Assembly: GCF_902459765.1 (NCBI RefSeq)
Contig: NZ_CABPSP010000012.1
Location: 176,479 to 240,478, forward strand
Origin: Pandoraea anapnoica
Lineage (GTDB): Bacteria > Pseudomonadota > Gammaproteobacteria > Burkholderiales > Burkholderiaceae
Length of the DNA stretch: 64,000 bases
Reading direction: 5' to 3'
Positions 30,193 to 39,347 of this stretch are shown in pieces (position 1 is the first letter of the stretch; every line of letters begins with the position of its first letter). The notes below the pieces were generated by a model that was given only the letters and a program-made list of their open reading frames with translations, had not been told where the DNA came from and made no database searches. A program made the position numbers and the translations under genes.

Positions 30193-32157
30193 CTAAGCGG
30201 TTCGCATCCTGACGCACAAGACTGTGTAAGGCCCATTCCGGGAAATCGTCATCGTGCCGCCAAGTTTCTGCGCGCGCCGCTTCATGCTGTGCAATCCGGC
30301 ACCTTCGTGCATCGTGCGAGGAACGGCTTCCCCAGCGTCGTCAAAACGACCGGTGTCGAAGCCAACGCCGTTGTCCTCCACCCGCAGCGTAAATTCTCCG
30401 TCGACGTCACGGAGTTCGACGCGCACGCAACTCGCCTTGCTGTGCTTGAGGACATTGGTCAGTGCCTCCTGCAAAATGCGTTGCACTTCCAGCGATCGGG
30501 CGGCGCCCATTTCGCATCGCTCAATGCCTTCCACGCGCCATTCGCACTCGATCATCTGAATCTCGAAACGCGCCGTCATTCGATGGCGCAGGGAAGCAAT
30601 CTGCTCTGCCAGCGTCTGCTCTCCTGCCTGATGCACCGTTGCGCTGTCTACGACGAAGCGCAATTCATCCCGCAATTCCTTCAGCAACGCAAGAAAGCGC
30701 TCGGGTGGAAGCGTGTGTGGCGCATGTTCGATGGCGGCGATGCCCGACACCAGCGTACCCCCCAATCCGTCGTGCAGGTCGTGCGCCAGATTGAGCCGCT
30801 CGGCGAGCCGGACATTGGCGACTTGCAGTTCATGCTGACGATTCAGGGTGGACGACAATTCACCTCGGGCGTCGTCGATCGCCTGCTGTAGTTCGTCATT
30901 GAACTCCGAGATGCGCCGGGCGTTGTTGGCAAATCGTCGCGCCAGCACAACGGCCATGCCGATCATCAGGATCTGTGAGGTTTGCGCGGTGTAGTAGACG
31001 TTGGAGCTCAGAATGCCGAAGAACACGAGAAAGTCGTGTAACCCGGCGGCGACGAACACGAGCGCACAAAGCGAGACGATCCGTTGTTCCGTCTGCCGTT
31101 CGCGCCACGTCAGCACGAACAACAGCACGCAGGTTGCCAGCCACGTCATGCCGGGCACGACAGCCCAGATCGCGCGCAGCGTTTCAGTATAGGTGCGTGG
31201 TGCAACGATCAGCGTTGCTGCGCCCACACCGAACGTGATCCACATCGTGGCCTCGATCCGAGGCATTCGTCTGCCGCAGAAGCGCAGCACGAACATGGTG
31301 AAGCACGCACAGTAAAAGAGAAACGCGATGGACACGAACAACTGCCAGCCATCGTTGGTCGCAAAGGGCCACGGTCGTGTGGCGATCTGATTGATCGCGT
31401 AGAGCCACCATGCGAAGGACATCAGGCTGAACCACCCGTATGACGTCTCCTGCCGGCGGTATAGCCAAAGCGTAAGCACTACGACACCGAGCGTGACGGT
31501 GATCGCCAGACTGAAAAGCTGCAGATCGTGGCGCAGCCATCGCGCCCTGTCGTACGCCGAACGGATGGCGTCGGGCGATCCCCGCAGCACCGGACCGAGT
31601 CCCGGACTGTATGCCGCAAGGCCCGAGACACGCACCAGCAACACGTTGGAACCGGCACGAAGCGTCGGCGCGTCGACAACCCAGTGGCGTGGTGTATTCC
31701 AGGCGCGACTCAGCGGCTCGACCAACGAATCGTCACGTGAGATCAGGCTGCCGTTCAGATACACCGCGCCAGCCATGTTCAGGTATTCCAGCATCAGGCC
31801 CCGTGCCTTGACGGGCGACGGCTCCTGCCATGTCAGCCGGTACCAGACGACGCCGTCGAAACGCGGCCAGCGCGATGTCCACACGTCCGGCAGCGTTACG
31901 GGAACCCAACCGGCATTCGGCGGCTGCGTTGCCTGCCAGTCGCTGCGCACGGCTTCAACGTGCTCGAACGGCAACGAGGCGTCGGAAACCGGACGCGGGG
32001 CGATGGAGCGCTGCGCGTGCGCAGTGGCGGAGAACAGGCAGAGCAGTGCGATCAGCGTGATCAGCGTCAGGGCAACAAGCCGGAGATGCGGGCTTCGAAC
32101 ACGGCCTGAGTGCGCGAGTTGACTGCCAACTTCTTGTAGATGTTCTTGATGTGACAT
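30193..32157 (-). CDS. Membrane histidine kinase with jelly-roll-like sensor and NarX-type kinase core
   Basis: Sensor kinase of about 654 residues. A hydrophobic segment/signal (about 22-45) precedes a beta-rich periplasmic domain resembling a sugar-binding jelly roll (LPDVWTSRWPRFDGVVWYRL). Seven or so membrane spans follow (about residues 215-420), giving a 7TMR-DISM-like plan. Then come a HisKA_3 helix with phospho-acceptor His462 (AHDLHDGLGG) and an ATPase domain (EALTNVLKHS, DNGVGFD, GAGLHSMKRRA). It overlaps the response regulator by 91 bases if ATG 32157 is right; a later non-ATG start is possible. The ligand is unknown. Confidence 0.82.
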   Translation of the reverse strand: MSHQEHLQEVGSQLAHSGRVRSPHLRLVALTLITLIALLCLFSATAHAQRSIAPRPVSDASLPFEHVEAVRSDWQATQPPNAGWVPVTLPDVWTSRWPRFDGVVWYRLTWQEPSPVKARGLMLEYLNMAGAVYLNGSLISRDDSLVEPLSRAWNTPRHWVVDAPTLRAGSNVLLVRVSGLAAYSPGLGPVLRGSPDAIRSAYDRARWLRHDLQLFSLAITVTLGVVVLTLWLYRRQETSYGWFSLMSFAWWLYAINQIATRPWPFATNDGWQLFVSIAFLFYCACFTMFVLRFCGRRMPRIEATMWITFGVGAATLIVAPRTYTETLRAIWAVVPGMTWLATCVLLFVLTWRERQTEQRIVSLCALVFVAAGLHDFLVFFGILSSNVYYTAQTSQILMIGMAVVLARRFANNARRISEFNDELQQAIDDARGELSSTLNRQHELQVANVRLAERLNLAHDLHDGLGGTLVSGIAAIEHAPHTLPPERFLALLKELRDELRFVVDSATVHQAGEQTLAEQIASLRHRMTARFEIQMIECEWRVEGIERCEMGAARSLEVQRILQEALTNVLKHSKASCVRVELRDVDGEFTLRVEDNGVGFDTGRFDDAGEAVPRTMHEGAGLHSMKRRAQKLGGTMTISRNGPYTVLCVRMRTA

Positions 32158-32801
32158 GCGACCGTGAGGCTGGAGATGGAGAGCAATGCTGCAATCTCGC
32201 GGTTCGTCATGCCTTTGGCCACGAGTCCGAGAATCTCGACTTCGCGCGGGCTTAGCATCGACGGGACATCGGACATTCGCGCCGCTGCCAGGCCGCTGCC
32301 GGTACCGGAAGGCGGCACCGGTATGCGTGAGCCGCCGGGTGCGAGCGCAACCAGCCCCAGAATGTGCCGTGCCACGAACGGATCGATCGGCGCGCCCCCG
32401 CGCAACGCACTTCGAATCGATAGCGCGATCTCTGCGTCCTCGCGCTCCTTGAGCAGATATCCCGTGGCACCCCGTTGCAGGGCCCCAACGATGATCTGCT
32501 CCGTACTCCACGCGGAGATTACCAGAATCGGCAGAGCAGGGTCGCGCGCATGCAGCTCGCTGATCAGGTCGATGCCGCTGCCGTCGGGCAGGCCGACGTC
32601 GATCAATACGAGTGCGAACGGTTCGTCAGCGAGCACCGCCCGCGCCTGCGCGAGACTACCGGCGACTTGCACGGCGTCGTCAGCATAGCCAAGGGAATGG
32701 AGAATGGCGCGCATGCGAATTTGCATGCCCGGATCGTCTTCTACGAGCAACAACGGACCGGGCAATACCGGTTCGATATTCGCAAGCGTGCTGGCAGACA
32801 T
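32067..32801 (-). CDS. NarL/LuxR-family response regulator
   Basis: DNA-binding partner of the kinase encoded downstream. The 244-residue product has a receiver domain with acidic Glu21/Asp22/Asp23, phospho-acceptor Asp68 (LVLIDVGLPDG) and Lys118, a Ser/Gly/Pro linker, and a LuxR-type helix-turn-helix (LSPREVEILGLVAKGMTNRE onward, about residues 178-232). The frame extends to 33044, but ATG 32801 gives the expected lead. It is divergent from the giant autotransporter and is the obvious candidate to control it. Confidence 0.88.
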   Translation of the reverse strand: MSASTLANIEPVLPGPLLLVEDDPGMQIRMRAILHSLGYADDAVQVAGSLAQARAVLADEPFALVLIDVGLPDGSGIDLISELHARDPALPILVISAWSTEQIIVGALQRGATGYLLKEREDAEIALSIRSALRGGAPIDPFVARHILGLVALAPGGSRIPVPPSGTGSGLAAARMSDVPSMLSPREVEILGLVAKGMTNREIAALLSISSLTVACHIKNIYKKLAVNSRTQAVFEARISGLLP

Positions 32802-33087
32802 GGCAGGCGAAGTGGAGAAGGGGGCTGGAGTAGCGGTATCGCAAAATAGCACGCCTGCGAACACGTCTGCTATCCCCGAAACAGGGGGGTAGATGGGGGA
32901 CTCGATCGGCGTCGGGCGCCGATCCTTCGTATTACTCATTTCGGGGGATGGAGTACCGAGCCGGGCGAGTGGTATGTTGCTGCGAAATTCAGCGCACCCG
33001 GCGACACATCGCAAAGGCGCACCACCTTTGCATACCGGGCACACCGCTTGTCATAGCGGCAACATCGTCTGGTATTTCGGGGGAAGC
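32802..33087. promoter_or_regulatory. Divergent regulatory region between response regulator and autotransporter
   Basis: This 286-nt gap holds three inverted repeats. GATCGGCG-N5-CGCCGATC is at 32904-32924, GCAAAGG-N7-CCTTTGC at 33011-33031, and CCGCT-N6-AGCGG at 33044-33059. All are on the autotransporter side. They may be binding sites of the adjacent response regulator or leader hairpins. No clear -35/-10 pair stood out. Confidence 0.55.
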
Positions 33088-33090
33088 GTG
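33079..33090 (+). promoter_or_regulatory. Ribosome binding site and GTG start of the autotransporter
   Basis: GGGGGA at 33079-33084 immediately precedes GTG 33088-33090. The residues that follow form a signal peptide ending GHAAAQ, which supports this start over the frame start at 32893. Confidence 0.6.
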
Positions 33091-36000
33091 CGAGACAAAT
33101 CCGGCGCGTTGGCGGCACCACTGCGGCTCAAGACCCTCTGCGGGATGGCCAGTGTGATCCTCGCCGGTCACGCGGCAGCACAGTCGTCCGGCCCCTATGT
33201 ACTGAACTATCGCGGTGCGACGGGGGGCTGTTGCACGTCCAGCAACGGATACAACGGCGAGAATGGCCGTCAGGATGTCACGCAAACGGCGATGGGACTG
33301 AACATTCGCACGACGGGCGGGGCCACGGGCGTGCTGGTCGATGTCAGTGGCGGCAATGGCGGAAACGGTAATACGAACGACGACGACAACGGCCGTGACC
33401 ACTGGGGGGGTAACGGCGGCATTGGCCGCATCATCGACTTCACGCTCGCTCAAAGCACGGTGATGAGCACCGGCATAGGCGTCAGCGTGCTTTCTGCCGG
33501 CGGCGATGGCGGCCTGTGGGGCAATCGCAGCGACGGTCATGGCGTTGGCGGTGACGGTCATCTGGCCGCCCTCACCCTGGTGGGCGGCTCGGTCAACGCT
33601 GTCGGCTACGGACTCTCGGCCCAATCCGTCGGCGGTAACGGGAAGGACAGCGCCATTCCCTCCTTTGGCGGCCTTGCCCCCGGCCTGAACGCGGGTTACG
33701 GAGGCAATGCGGGAGACGCAAACGTCACTGTCAAAGGCGGCGCTGTCATTACGGTGAGTGGCACGGGTGGCGCTGCGATTCGCGCGGAATCGCTTGGCGG
33801 TCAGGGTGGCCTTGGTGTCGATGACGACATTGCCGGGTACGTCGATTCCGGATGGGGCGGCAATGCAGGCAATGTCAATGTGACGATTGCCGACGGCACG
33901 ATCACCGCACACGGCACCGGCGAGGGCGGTATTTTGGCTCGCGCCGTAGGAGGCAGCAGCCCGAAAGGAGCGGGCACCGATGTGAAAGGCGGGAATGGCG
34001 GCAATGCCGGGCACGTCTTCGTGCAAAACGGGGCGGCAATTTCCACCGACGGTGTCAACGCTCCGGGTATCGCCGTCTACAGCCTTGGCGGCGATGGCGG
34101 TGATGGCGGCGATGGCAATTCGGGGAGCGGTTTCCCCGGCGGCGACGGCGGCACACCGGGTGGCGCTTCCGTGACGAACTCCGGCAGTATCGCAACGCAG
34201 GGGCTCGGATCGACCGGCATTCGCGTGGTGGTCGTCGGCGGCAGCGGTGGCAATGGTGGGGCGTCCGGGCCGTGGTCGGGGCACGGCGGCGATGGCGGCG
34301 CAGGCGGCAATACCGGGGCGCTCGCGGTCAACATTGTCAATAACGGCAACATTCTCACGAACGGACGCGATGCGATCGGCATTCTCACGCACGCCGTCGG
34401 TGGTGGCGCAGGGAACGCCGAAATCAGTCAGGGCCTGATGAACATTGGCGGCGGTGCAGGCGGTAATGGCGGACAAGGCGGCAATGTCTACGTCCAGAAC
34501 AACGGCACGATTTTCACGACGGGTGACCAGAGTCCCGCCGCAGTGGTGCAGAGTGTTGGTGGCGGTGGTGGGCACGGCGGCGACGCGGATACGACGGGCA
34601 TTATCGTAGGCATTGCCACAGGCGGTCGCGGTGGGGCGGGCGGCGATGGCAATACTGCTACGCTCGATCAGGCGGGCGCGATTTCCACGGCGGGCGCAGG
34701 GGCGGCCGGCGCGGTCGTGCAGAGTATCGGCGGCGGCGGCGGGGTGGGCGGGTCGTCGTCCGCGATCACAGTCGGTATTGGACTTGGTGTTGCCGTCAGT
34801 CACGGTGGCAGTGGCGGACAGGGCGGCACGGGTGGCACGGCCCGCGTGAGCGTGGACGACTTCGCGAGCGTCACAACGCAAGGCGTGAGCAGCGATGCCG
34901 TGGTCGCGCAGAGTATCGGCGGCGGTGGCGGTTATGGTGGCCTGGCCAGCGCTTCGAGCATCACCATCGCTCCCGATCTTGGACCCGATCTCCCGACCGG
35001 CACGATAAGTCCGCATGTCAGCCTGGGGGGGCGTGGCGGAGGCGGTGGAAACGGCGGATTGGCGCAGGTCGAAAACGACGGGAACGTCGTGACGCGGGGT
35101 GACCGCAGTCTCGGAATTCTGGCCCAGAGCATTGGCGGCGGGGGTGGCGCAGGCGGCAACGCCGCCGCCCCGTTACGCGCGAAGACGGTGTCGGCTCCGG
35201 GGAGCCGGTTGGACCTCAGTGTGGGTGTGTCCATCGGCGGGGCGGGTGGCAGCGGAGGCACCGGCGGCGTCGCCACTGTGACGAATAGCGTCATGGGTAT
35301 CGTCGAGACATCCGGCGATCACGCCATCGGCATTCTGGCGCAGAGTGTCGGCGGTGGGGGCGGTAGTGGCGGCAGCGTCCAACAGGAGACTGCCCAGTCG
35401 TTCTCGGCAACGCTGGGTTCGCCGACTTCCGCACTTGGCACGTTGCAGACGATTATCCAGTGGCTGGAGACGTCCGGTCAGTCGCTGAACGTGAAATTCG
35501 GCTCGCTCAAGGTCGGTGTCGACGTGCGCGTAGGCGGCTCGGGTGGCAGCGGCGGTGACGGCGTTGGCGCCAGCGTGTTCAACAGTGGGCAAGTCACGAC
35601 CACGGGAGACGGCGCAGCCGCCATCGTAGCGCAGAGCGTCGGCGGCGGGGGCGGTAGCGGCGGGACGGCCACGTCGACGAGCGCGTCGAGCCTCATGTCG
35701 AGCATCGACAGCTTGCTCGGTGTGGCGACGGGAAAGGTCGGTCAGTATTTTCAGGTGTCTCCGAACACCGGCACCAATGTTGCCGTGGGCGGATCGGGCG
35801 GGAGCGGAGGCAACGGCGGGTCGGTCGGTGTAACCCAATCGGGCACCATCGTTACGAAGGGCTTCGCCTCCCCCGGCATCGTTGCCCAAAGCATCGGCGG
35901 CGGGGGCGGTGCCGGTGTTTCGACCGCGCAGAACCTTGAGGTCTTCCTGTCCAACTGGGCTGCGAAGGACGCGCCTGGCATTCTGAGCGACATCACCCGC

Positions 36001-39000
36001 ATCGTCGATCTTCTTGGTTCCAATCTGGCGAGCGCCCAGCACAACGTGAACGTGAGCGTTGGCGCGAAAGGCGGTGGCGCAGGCTATGCGGGGTTGGTCA
36101 CCGTAGATGCAAGCAGCGCGTCGAGCCGGATTCAAACGCTCGGTGACAGCTCGCCGGGCATTCTTGCGCAAGGGATTGCCGACGGAGGGGGACTCGCTGG
36201 CGCAAGTGCCTATACGTTCGGACCCAGCACATTCGGCGCGACGGCTGGGACCACGCAACCCGCGTTGGCACTCTCGCTCGGCGCAGCCTACGACTCGACG
36301 ATTAGCAGCGTGAGCGGTACGTCGTTTCCGGTGGTTGTGAAAAGCGGGGGGGCCATCAGCACCCACGGGGACGATTCGAGCGGCGTGCTCGCGCAGAACA
36401 TTGCGGGCGGCGGTGGTGCTGCCGTCGCCAATCTGGCAGGGAGCGCGAGCACGCATCTCGCCCAAGGGCAGGCGGCGACGTCACCGGCGTTGACGCTGGG
36501 CGCTTCGGTGACCGGCATGGCCGCACCCGCGATCGTTCGCAGCGGTACGGTGACCGTGACGAATACCGCGACCATCGAGACTACAGGAGCACTCTCTCAC
36601 GGCATCTTTGCGCAGTCGGTGTCGGGCGGCGGCGGTGCTGCAGGGTGGGTCGCGAGCGGTGGTGCGACGGCGTTGCTCGCGGGACCGGTGATGCAACTGG
36701 GCGCGTCGCAATCGGGGGCCAACAGCCTTTTGGGCATGGCCGGCAATGTGACCGTCTCACTCGGCGCTCCGGCAACGATAGCGACGGCTGGCGCGCTGTC
36801 GTTCGGTGTGCTGGCACAGAGCATTGGCGGGGGCGGCGGTTATGCCGCAACGGTGAGCGACGGCGAGCCATCGTTGTTACCGATCACCAGTTTGCAGTTA
36901 GGCGCGCAGGGGCAAACCGGCGGCGCGGGGGCACAGGTCAGTGTGACGGCGGATGCCGATTCAGTCGTTCAGACGCAGGGTCGCAACGCGTTCGGTATCG
37001 TCGCGCAAAGCGTGGGCGGCGGCGGTGGTATCGCCGGTCTGACGACTGCCCCCGGTCGCGTTACGCTCGCGTCGCTGAACAACTCGTTCACGGCCGCTGG
37101 CGCGAACGACGGCGGCACGGTCGACGTATCGGTCGCAGGCAAGGTGAAGACGACCGGTGACGGCGCGGTCGGCGTCCTCGCACAAAGTGTCGGTGGCGGT
37201 GGTGGCATTGCTGGCGATGCAGCCTCCATCGCTTATGGGACGAACGTCGTACATTTGACCGGCATCGCAGGTGCGGTGGGCGTGGGTAACACGGTGACGG
37301 TCGACGTTGCGGGTGGCGTCGCCACGTACGGTGCCAATGCGCCGGCCATCCTCGCCATGAGTCTTGGCGGTGGGGCGGTGTTCAGCGACGGAGGCATCCT
37401 GCTCAAGAACCCGGGCAATGCGAGCGAGAACAGTGGTGGCGCAGTGAGCGTCGCGATTCGGCCGGGCGCGACGGTCGTGGCGATGGGCGCAGGCTCGCCG
37501 GCAATCGCTGCGATCAGTGCGGGCCGCACTGGAGGCAATGCGAGCGACACCACGCAAGGCAAGCCGGTCAGCGTGACCATTGGCAACGGGGCGACTGTGG
37601 CCGCCAACGCGGCTTCCGGGATCGGCGTGCTGGCGATCACGACCGATGGGGTGAGTATCGATAACGCGGGCACACTCACGGCGGCCACGGCAATCGAATC
37701 GGCGGGCCGTGCGAGCGTGAGCAATACCGGACAGGTTCGGGGGAATGTTCAGCTCACGAACGACAGCACGTTCGTCAACCAGACAAGCGGTGCACTGTAT
37801 ACGGCTAGCCGGGTCACGACAGGGCTGTTGCAGAACTTCGGCACGCTCAATCCTGGCGGTCCGGGCGTGTTTCAGGCATCGACCGTCGACGGCACGTTTT
37901 CGCAAACGGGCACCGGTGTGTACGCGCCCGATCTCGATTTCACGCGTCACAACAGCGATTTTCTGGCGACCACCGGTGCGCTGACGTTCGGTGGCAGCGT
38001 CGTGCCGGTGCTGCACAATCCGGTGAAGAACATCTGGCTCGGCATTGGCCACTTCGACCGTGCGCCAACGGGCGAGTCTGCGACAGCGAAAAGTACGGCG
38101 CTCGTCTTCAGCTATCAGATGAAGGATCACTACGGCGGCACGCAGGACCCGCTGATCTCCGTCGATGCCAACTTCAAACCGCAAGGCGTTGCGCTCAATG
38201 GAAATCAGTCTTCGTTTGCCAATCACTTGCAATGGCTTTGGGATCAGGGGCTAGTCGATGCGGGGCCGCTGTTCCAGCCGTTTGCGAGCGTGGGCGATGC
38301 GGCGAGCTATCGGCGCGCGCTCAACACACTGTCCGGCGCGGCATCACTCATGCGCGCGGGATCGCGTGGGCAGGAGAACTTCGATTTCCTGAATCGCCTG
38401 ATGAGTTGCCCGCAGTTCATGAGTGGCGGAACGCGTTTGTCGGAGGGGAGTTGCGTTTGGGCACGCGTGATCGGCACGCGCGCGGACCGCTACGATACGG
38501 CCGACGACGTCGGCTTTCGCAGCCAGCAGGTGACCTACCAGTTCGGCGTACAAAAGGAGATCGCGCCGGACTGGTTCCTTGGGGGCTCGGCGAGCTACGT
38601 GGTAACGCACGCGCGGTCGTCCGACCAGTCGATGGATGTCTCCAGCGATGGCTTTCGCGCCGGCGTCACGCTCAAACGGCAGATGGGCCCGTGGCAGGTC
38701 GCGCTCGCGTTGCTGGGCGGTTTTGAGAGCGGCACGCAGAACCGTGCCGTCGATTATCCGGAAGCCACTGCGCGTGCGAGCAGCCAGCCGAACGCGTTTT
38801 TCGTCGGCGCGCGATCGCGACTCTCGTATCAACTGAACCTTTCGGGGTGGTATGTGAAGCCCTACGCGGATCTGGACGTCGTGTATGACCGCAGCGGTGC
38901 CTATCGCGAGAGCGGCGCGGGCGTATTCGATCTCGCAGTATCGGGGCAGGGGCATACGACGGCAATCCTCAGCCCTGCCATCGAGGTGGGCGGGCGGTTC

Positions 39001-39270
39001 GATCTGCGAGGCGCGACACTGCGTCCGTATCTCTCGCTAGGCATGAGCTTCGCGTCGACACGCCGCCTGAGCACCGACGTCTCGTTCGTGCAGTTCCCCG
39101 GCGCGACGTTTGCGGTGAGTGCATTGCAGCCGCGCGCCTATGGCAACTTCTCGGCCGGCGTCGAATTGCTGTCGGACAAGGGCCTTGAAGTCCGTGCGGA
39201 GTACAGCCTTCGCACCGCGCCCTCTCAGACGGTACAAAGCGCAGCATTACGCTTGGCAAAGCACTTTTAA
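33088..39270 (+). CDS. Giant glycine-rich autotransporter (type Va secretion)
   Basis: Predicted surface protein of about 2060 residues. A signal peptide (about 1-31, cleavage after AGHAAAQ) precedes a very Gly-rich passenger built of degenerate modules around (V/I)(A/V)QS(I/V)GGGGG. I count about 13 from residue 480 to 1370, at 56-97-residue spacing, with looser copies before. The C-terminal 270 residues form an autotransporter beta-barrel (WARVIGTRADRYDT onward) ending with Phe (LRLAKHF). Function (adhesion, aggregation, biofilm) is not shown by sequence. It is divergent from a two-component system. Three runs of seven G lie in the coding sequence. Length, repeats and barrel are seen; the role is inference. 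Confidence 0.88.
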   Translation: MRDKSGALAAPLRLKTLCGMASVILAGHAAAQSSGPYVLNYRGATGGCCTSSNGYNGENGRQDVTQTAMGLNIRTTGGATGVLVDVSGGNGGNGNTNDDDNGRDHWGGNGGIGRIIDFTLAQSTVMSTGIGVSVLSAGGDGGLWGNRSDGHGVGGDGHLAALTLVGGSVNAVGYGLSAQSVGGNGKDSAIPSFGGLAPGLNAGYGGNAGDANVTVKGGAVITVSGTGGAAIRAESLGGQGGLGVDDDIAGYVDSGWGGNAGNVNVTIADGTITAHGTGEGGILARAVGGSSPKGAGTDVKGGNGGNAGHVFVQNGAAISTDGVNAPGIAVYSLGGDGGDGGDGNSGSGFPGGDGGTPGGASVTNSGSIATQGLGSTGIRVVVVGGSGGNGGASGPWSGHGGDGGAGGNTGALAVNIVNNGNILTNGRDAIGILTHAVGGGAGNAEISQGLMNIGGGAGGNGGQGGNVYVQNNGTIFTTGDQSPAAVVQSVGGGGGHGGDADTTGIIVGIATGGRGGAGGDGNTATLDQAGAISTAGAGAAGAVVQSIGGGGGVGGSSSAITVGIGLGVAVSHGGSGGQGGTGGTARVSVDDFASVTTQGVSSDAVVAQSIGGGGGYGGLASASSITIAPDLGPDLPTGTISPHVSLGGRGGGGGNGGLAQVENDGNVVTRGDRSLGILAQSIGGGGGAGGNAAAPLRAKTVSAPGSRLDLSVGVSIGGAGGSGGTGGVATVTNSVMGIVETSGDHAIGILAQSVGGGGGSGGSVQQETAQSFSATLGSPTSALGTLQTIIQWLETSGQSLNVKFGSLKVGVDVRVGGSGGSGGDGVGASVFNSGQVTTTGDGAAAIVAQSVGGGGGSGGTATSTSASSLMSSIDSLLGVATGKVGQYFQVSPNTGTNVAVGGSGGSGGNGGSVGVTQSGTIVTKGFASPGIVAQSIGGGGGAGVSTAQNLEVFLSNWAAKDAPGILSDITRIVDLLGSNLASAQHNVNVSVGAKGGGAGYAGLVTVDASSASSRIQTLGDSSPGILAQGIADGGGLAGASAYTFGPSTFGATAGTTQPALALSLGAAYDSTISSVSGTSFPVVVKSGGAISTHGDDSSGVLAQNIAGGGGAAVANLAGSASTHLAQGQAATSPALTLGASVTGMAAPAIVRSGTVTVTNTATIETTGALSHGIFAQSVSGGGGAAGWVASGGATALLAGPVMQLGASQSGANSLLGMAGNVTVSLGAPATIATAGALSFGVLAQSIGGGGGYAATVSDGEPSLLPITSLQLGAQGQTGGAGAQVSVTADADSVVQTQGRNAFGIVAQSVGGGGGIAGLTTAPGRVTLASLNNSFTAAGANDGGTVDVSVAGKVKTTGDGAVGVLAQSVGGGGGIAGDAASIAYGTNVVHLTGIAGAVGVGNTVTVDVAGGVATYGANAPAILAMSLGGGAVFSDGGILLKNPGNASENSGGAVSVAIRPGATVVAMGAGSPAIAAISAGRTGGNASDTTQGKPVSVTIGNGATVAANAASGIGVLAITTDGVSIDNAGTLTAATAIESAGRASVSNTGQVRGNVQLTNDSTFVNQTSGALYTASRVTTGLLQNFGTLNPGGPGVFQASTVDGTFSQTGTGVYAPDLDFTRHNSDFLATTGALTFGGSVVPVLHNPVKNIWLGIGHFDRAPTGESATAKSTALVFSYQMKDHYGGTQDPLISVDANFKPQGVALNGNQSSFANHLQWLWDQGLVDAGPLFQPFASVGDAASYRRALNTLSGAASLMRAGSRGQENFDFLNRLMSCPQFMSGGTRLSEGSCVWARVIGTRADRYDTADDVGFRSQQVTYQFGVQKEIAPDWFLGGSASYVVTHARSSDQSMDVSSDGFRAGVTLKRQMGPWQVALALLGGFESGTQNRAVDYPEATARASSQPNAFFVGARSRLSYQLNLSGWYVKPYADLDVVYDRSGAYRESGAGVFDLAVSGQGHTTAILSPAIEVGGRFDLRGATLRPYLSLGMSFASTRRLSTDVSFVQFPGATFAVSALQPRAYGNFSAGVELLSDKGLEVRAEYSLRTAPSQTVQSAALRLAKHF
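34549..37210 (+). repeat. Degenerate tandem modules in the autotransporter passenger
   Basis: The DNA motif encoding AQS(I/V)GGGGG recurs near 34549, 34718, 34907, 35122, 35338, 35629, 35884, 36166, 36391, 36609, 36814, 37002 and 37179. Intervals range from about 170 to 290 nt. Codon choice varies between copies, so these are old duplications rather than recent expansions. Confidence 0.8.
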
Positions 39271-39293
39271 GCCGACGCGCGTCGATATGACGA

Positions 39294-39321
39294 AGGCCCG
39301 GACAATCGATCGTCCGGGCCT
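39294..39321. terminator. Perfect hairpin between the autotransporter and beta-lactamase-like genes
   Basis: AGGCCCGGAC (39294-39303) pairs perfectly with GTCCGGGCCT (39312-39321) around AATCGATC. There is no T run, but the position between two converging stops suggests a shared terminator. Confidence 0.65.
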
Positions 39322-39347
39322 GTGAATGAGCGCGACGGGACCGGGGC

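Noticed and set aside
32989-35016. 675-codon open frame antisense to the autotransporter
   Set aside because: Low-complexity Ala/Thr/Arg shadow of Gly codons on the other strand.
34549-37210. Regular repeats suggesting a CRISPR or VNTR array
   Set aside because: The repeats are in frame, diverged, and encode protein modules at uneven spacing; no spacer/repeat structure exists.
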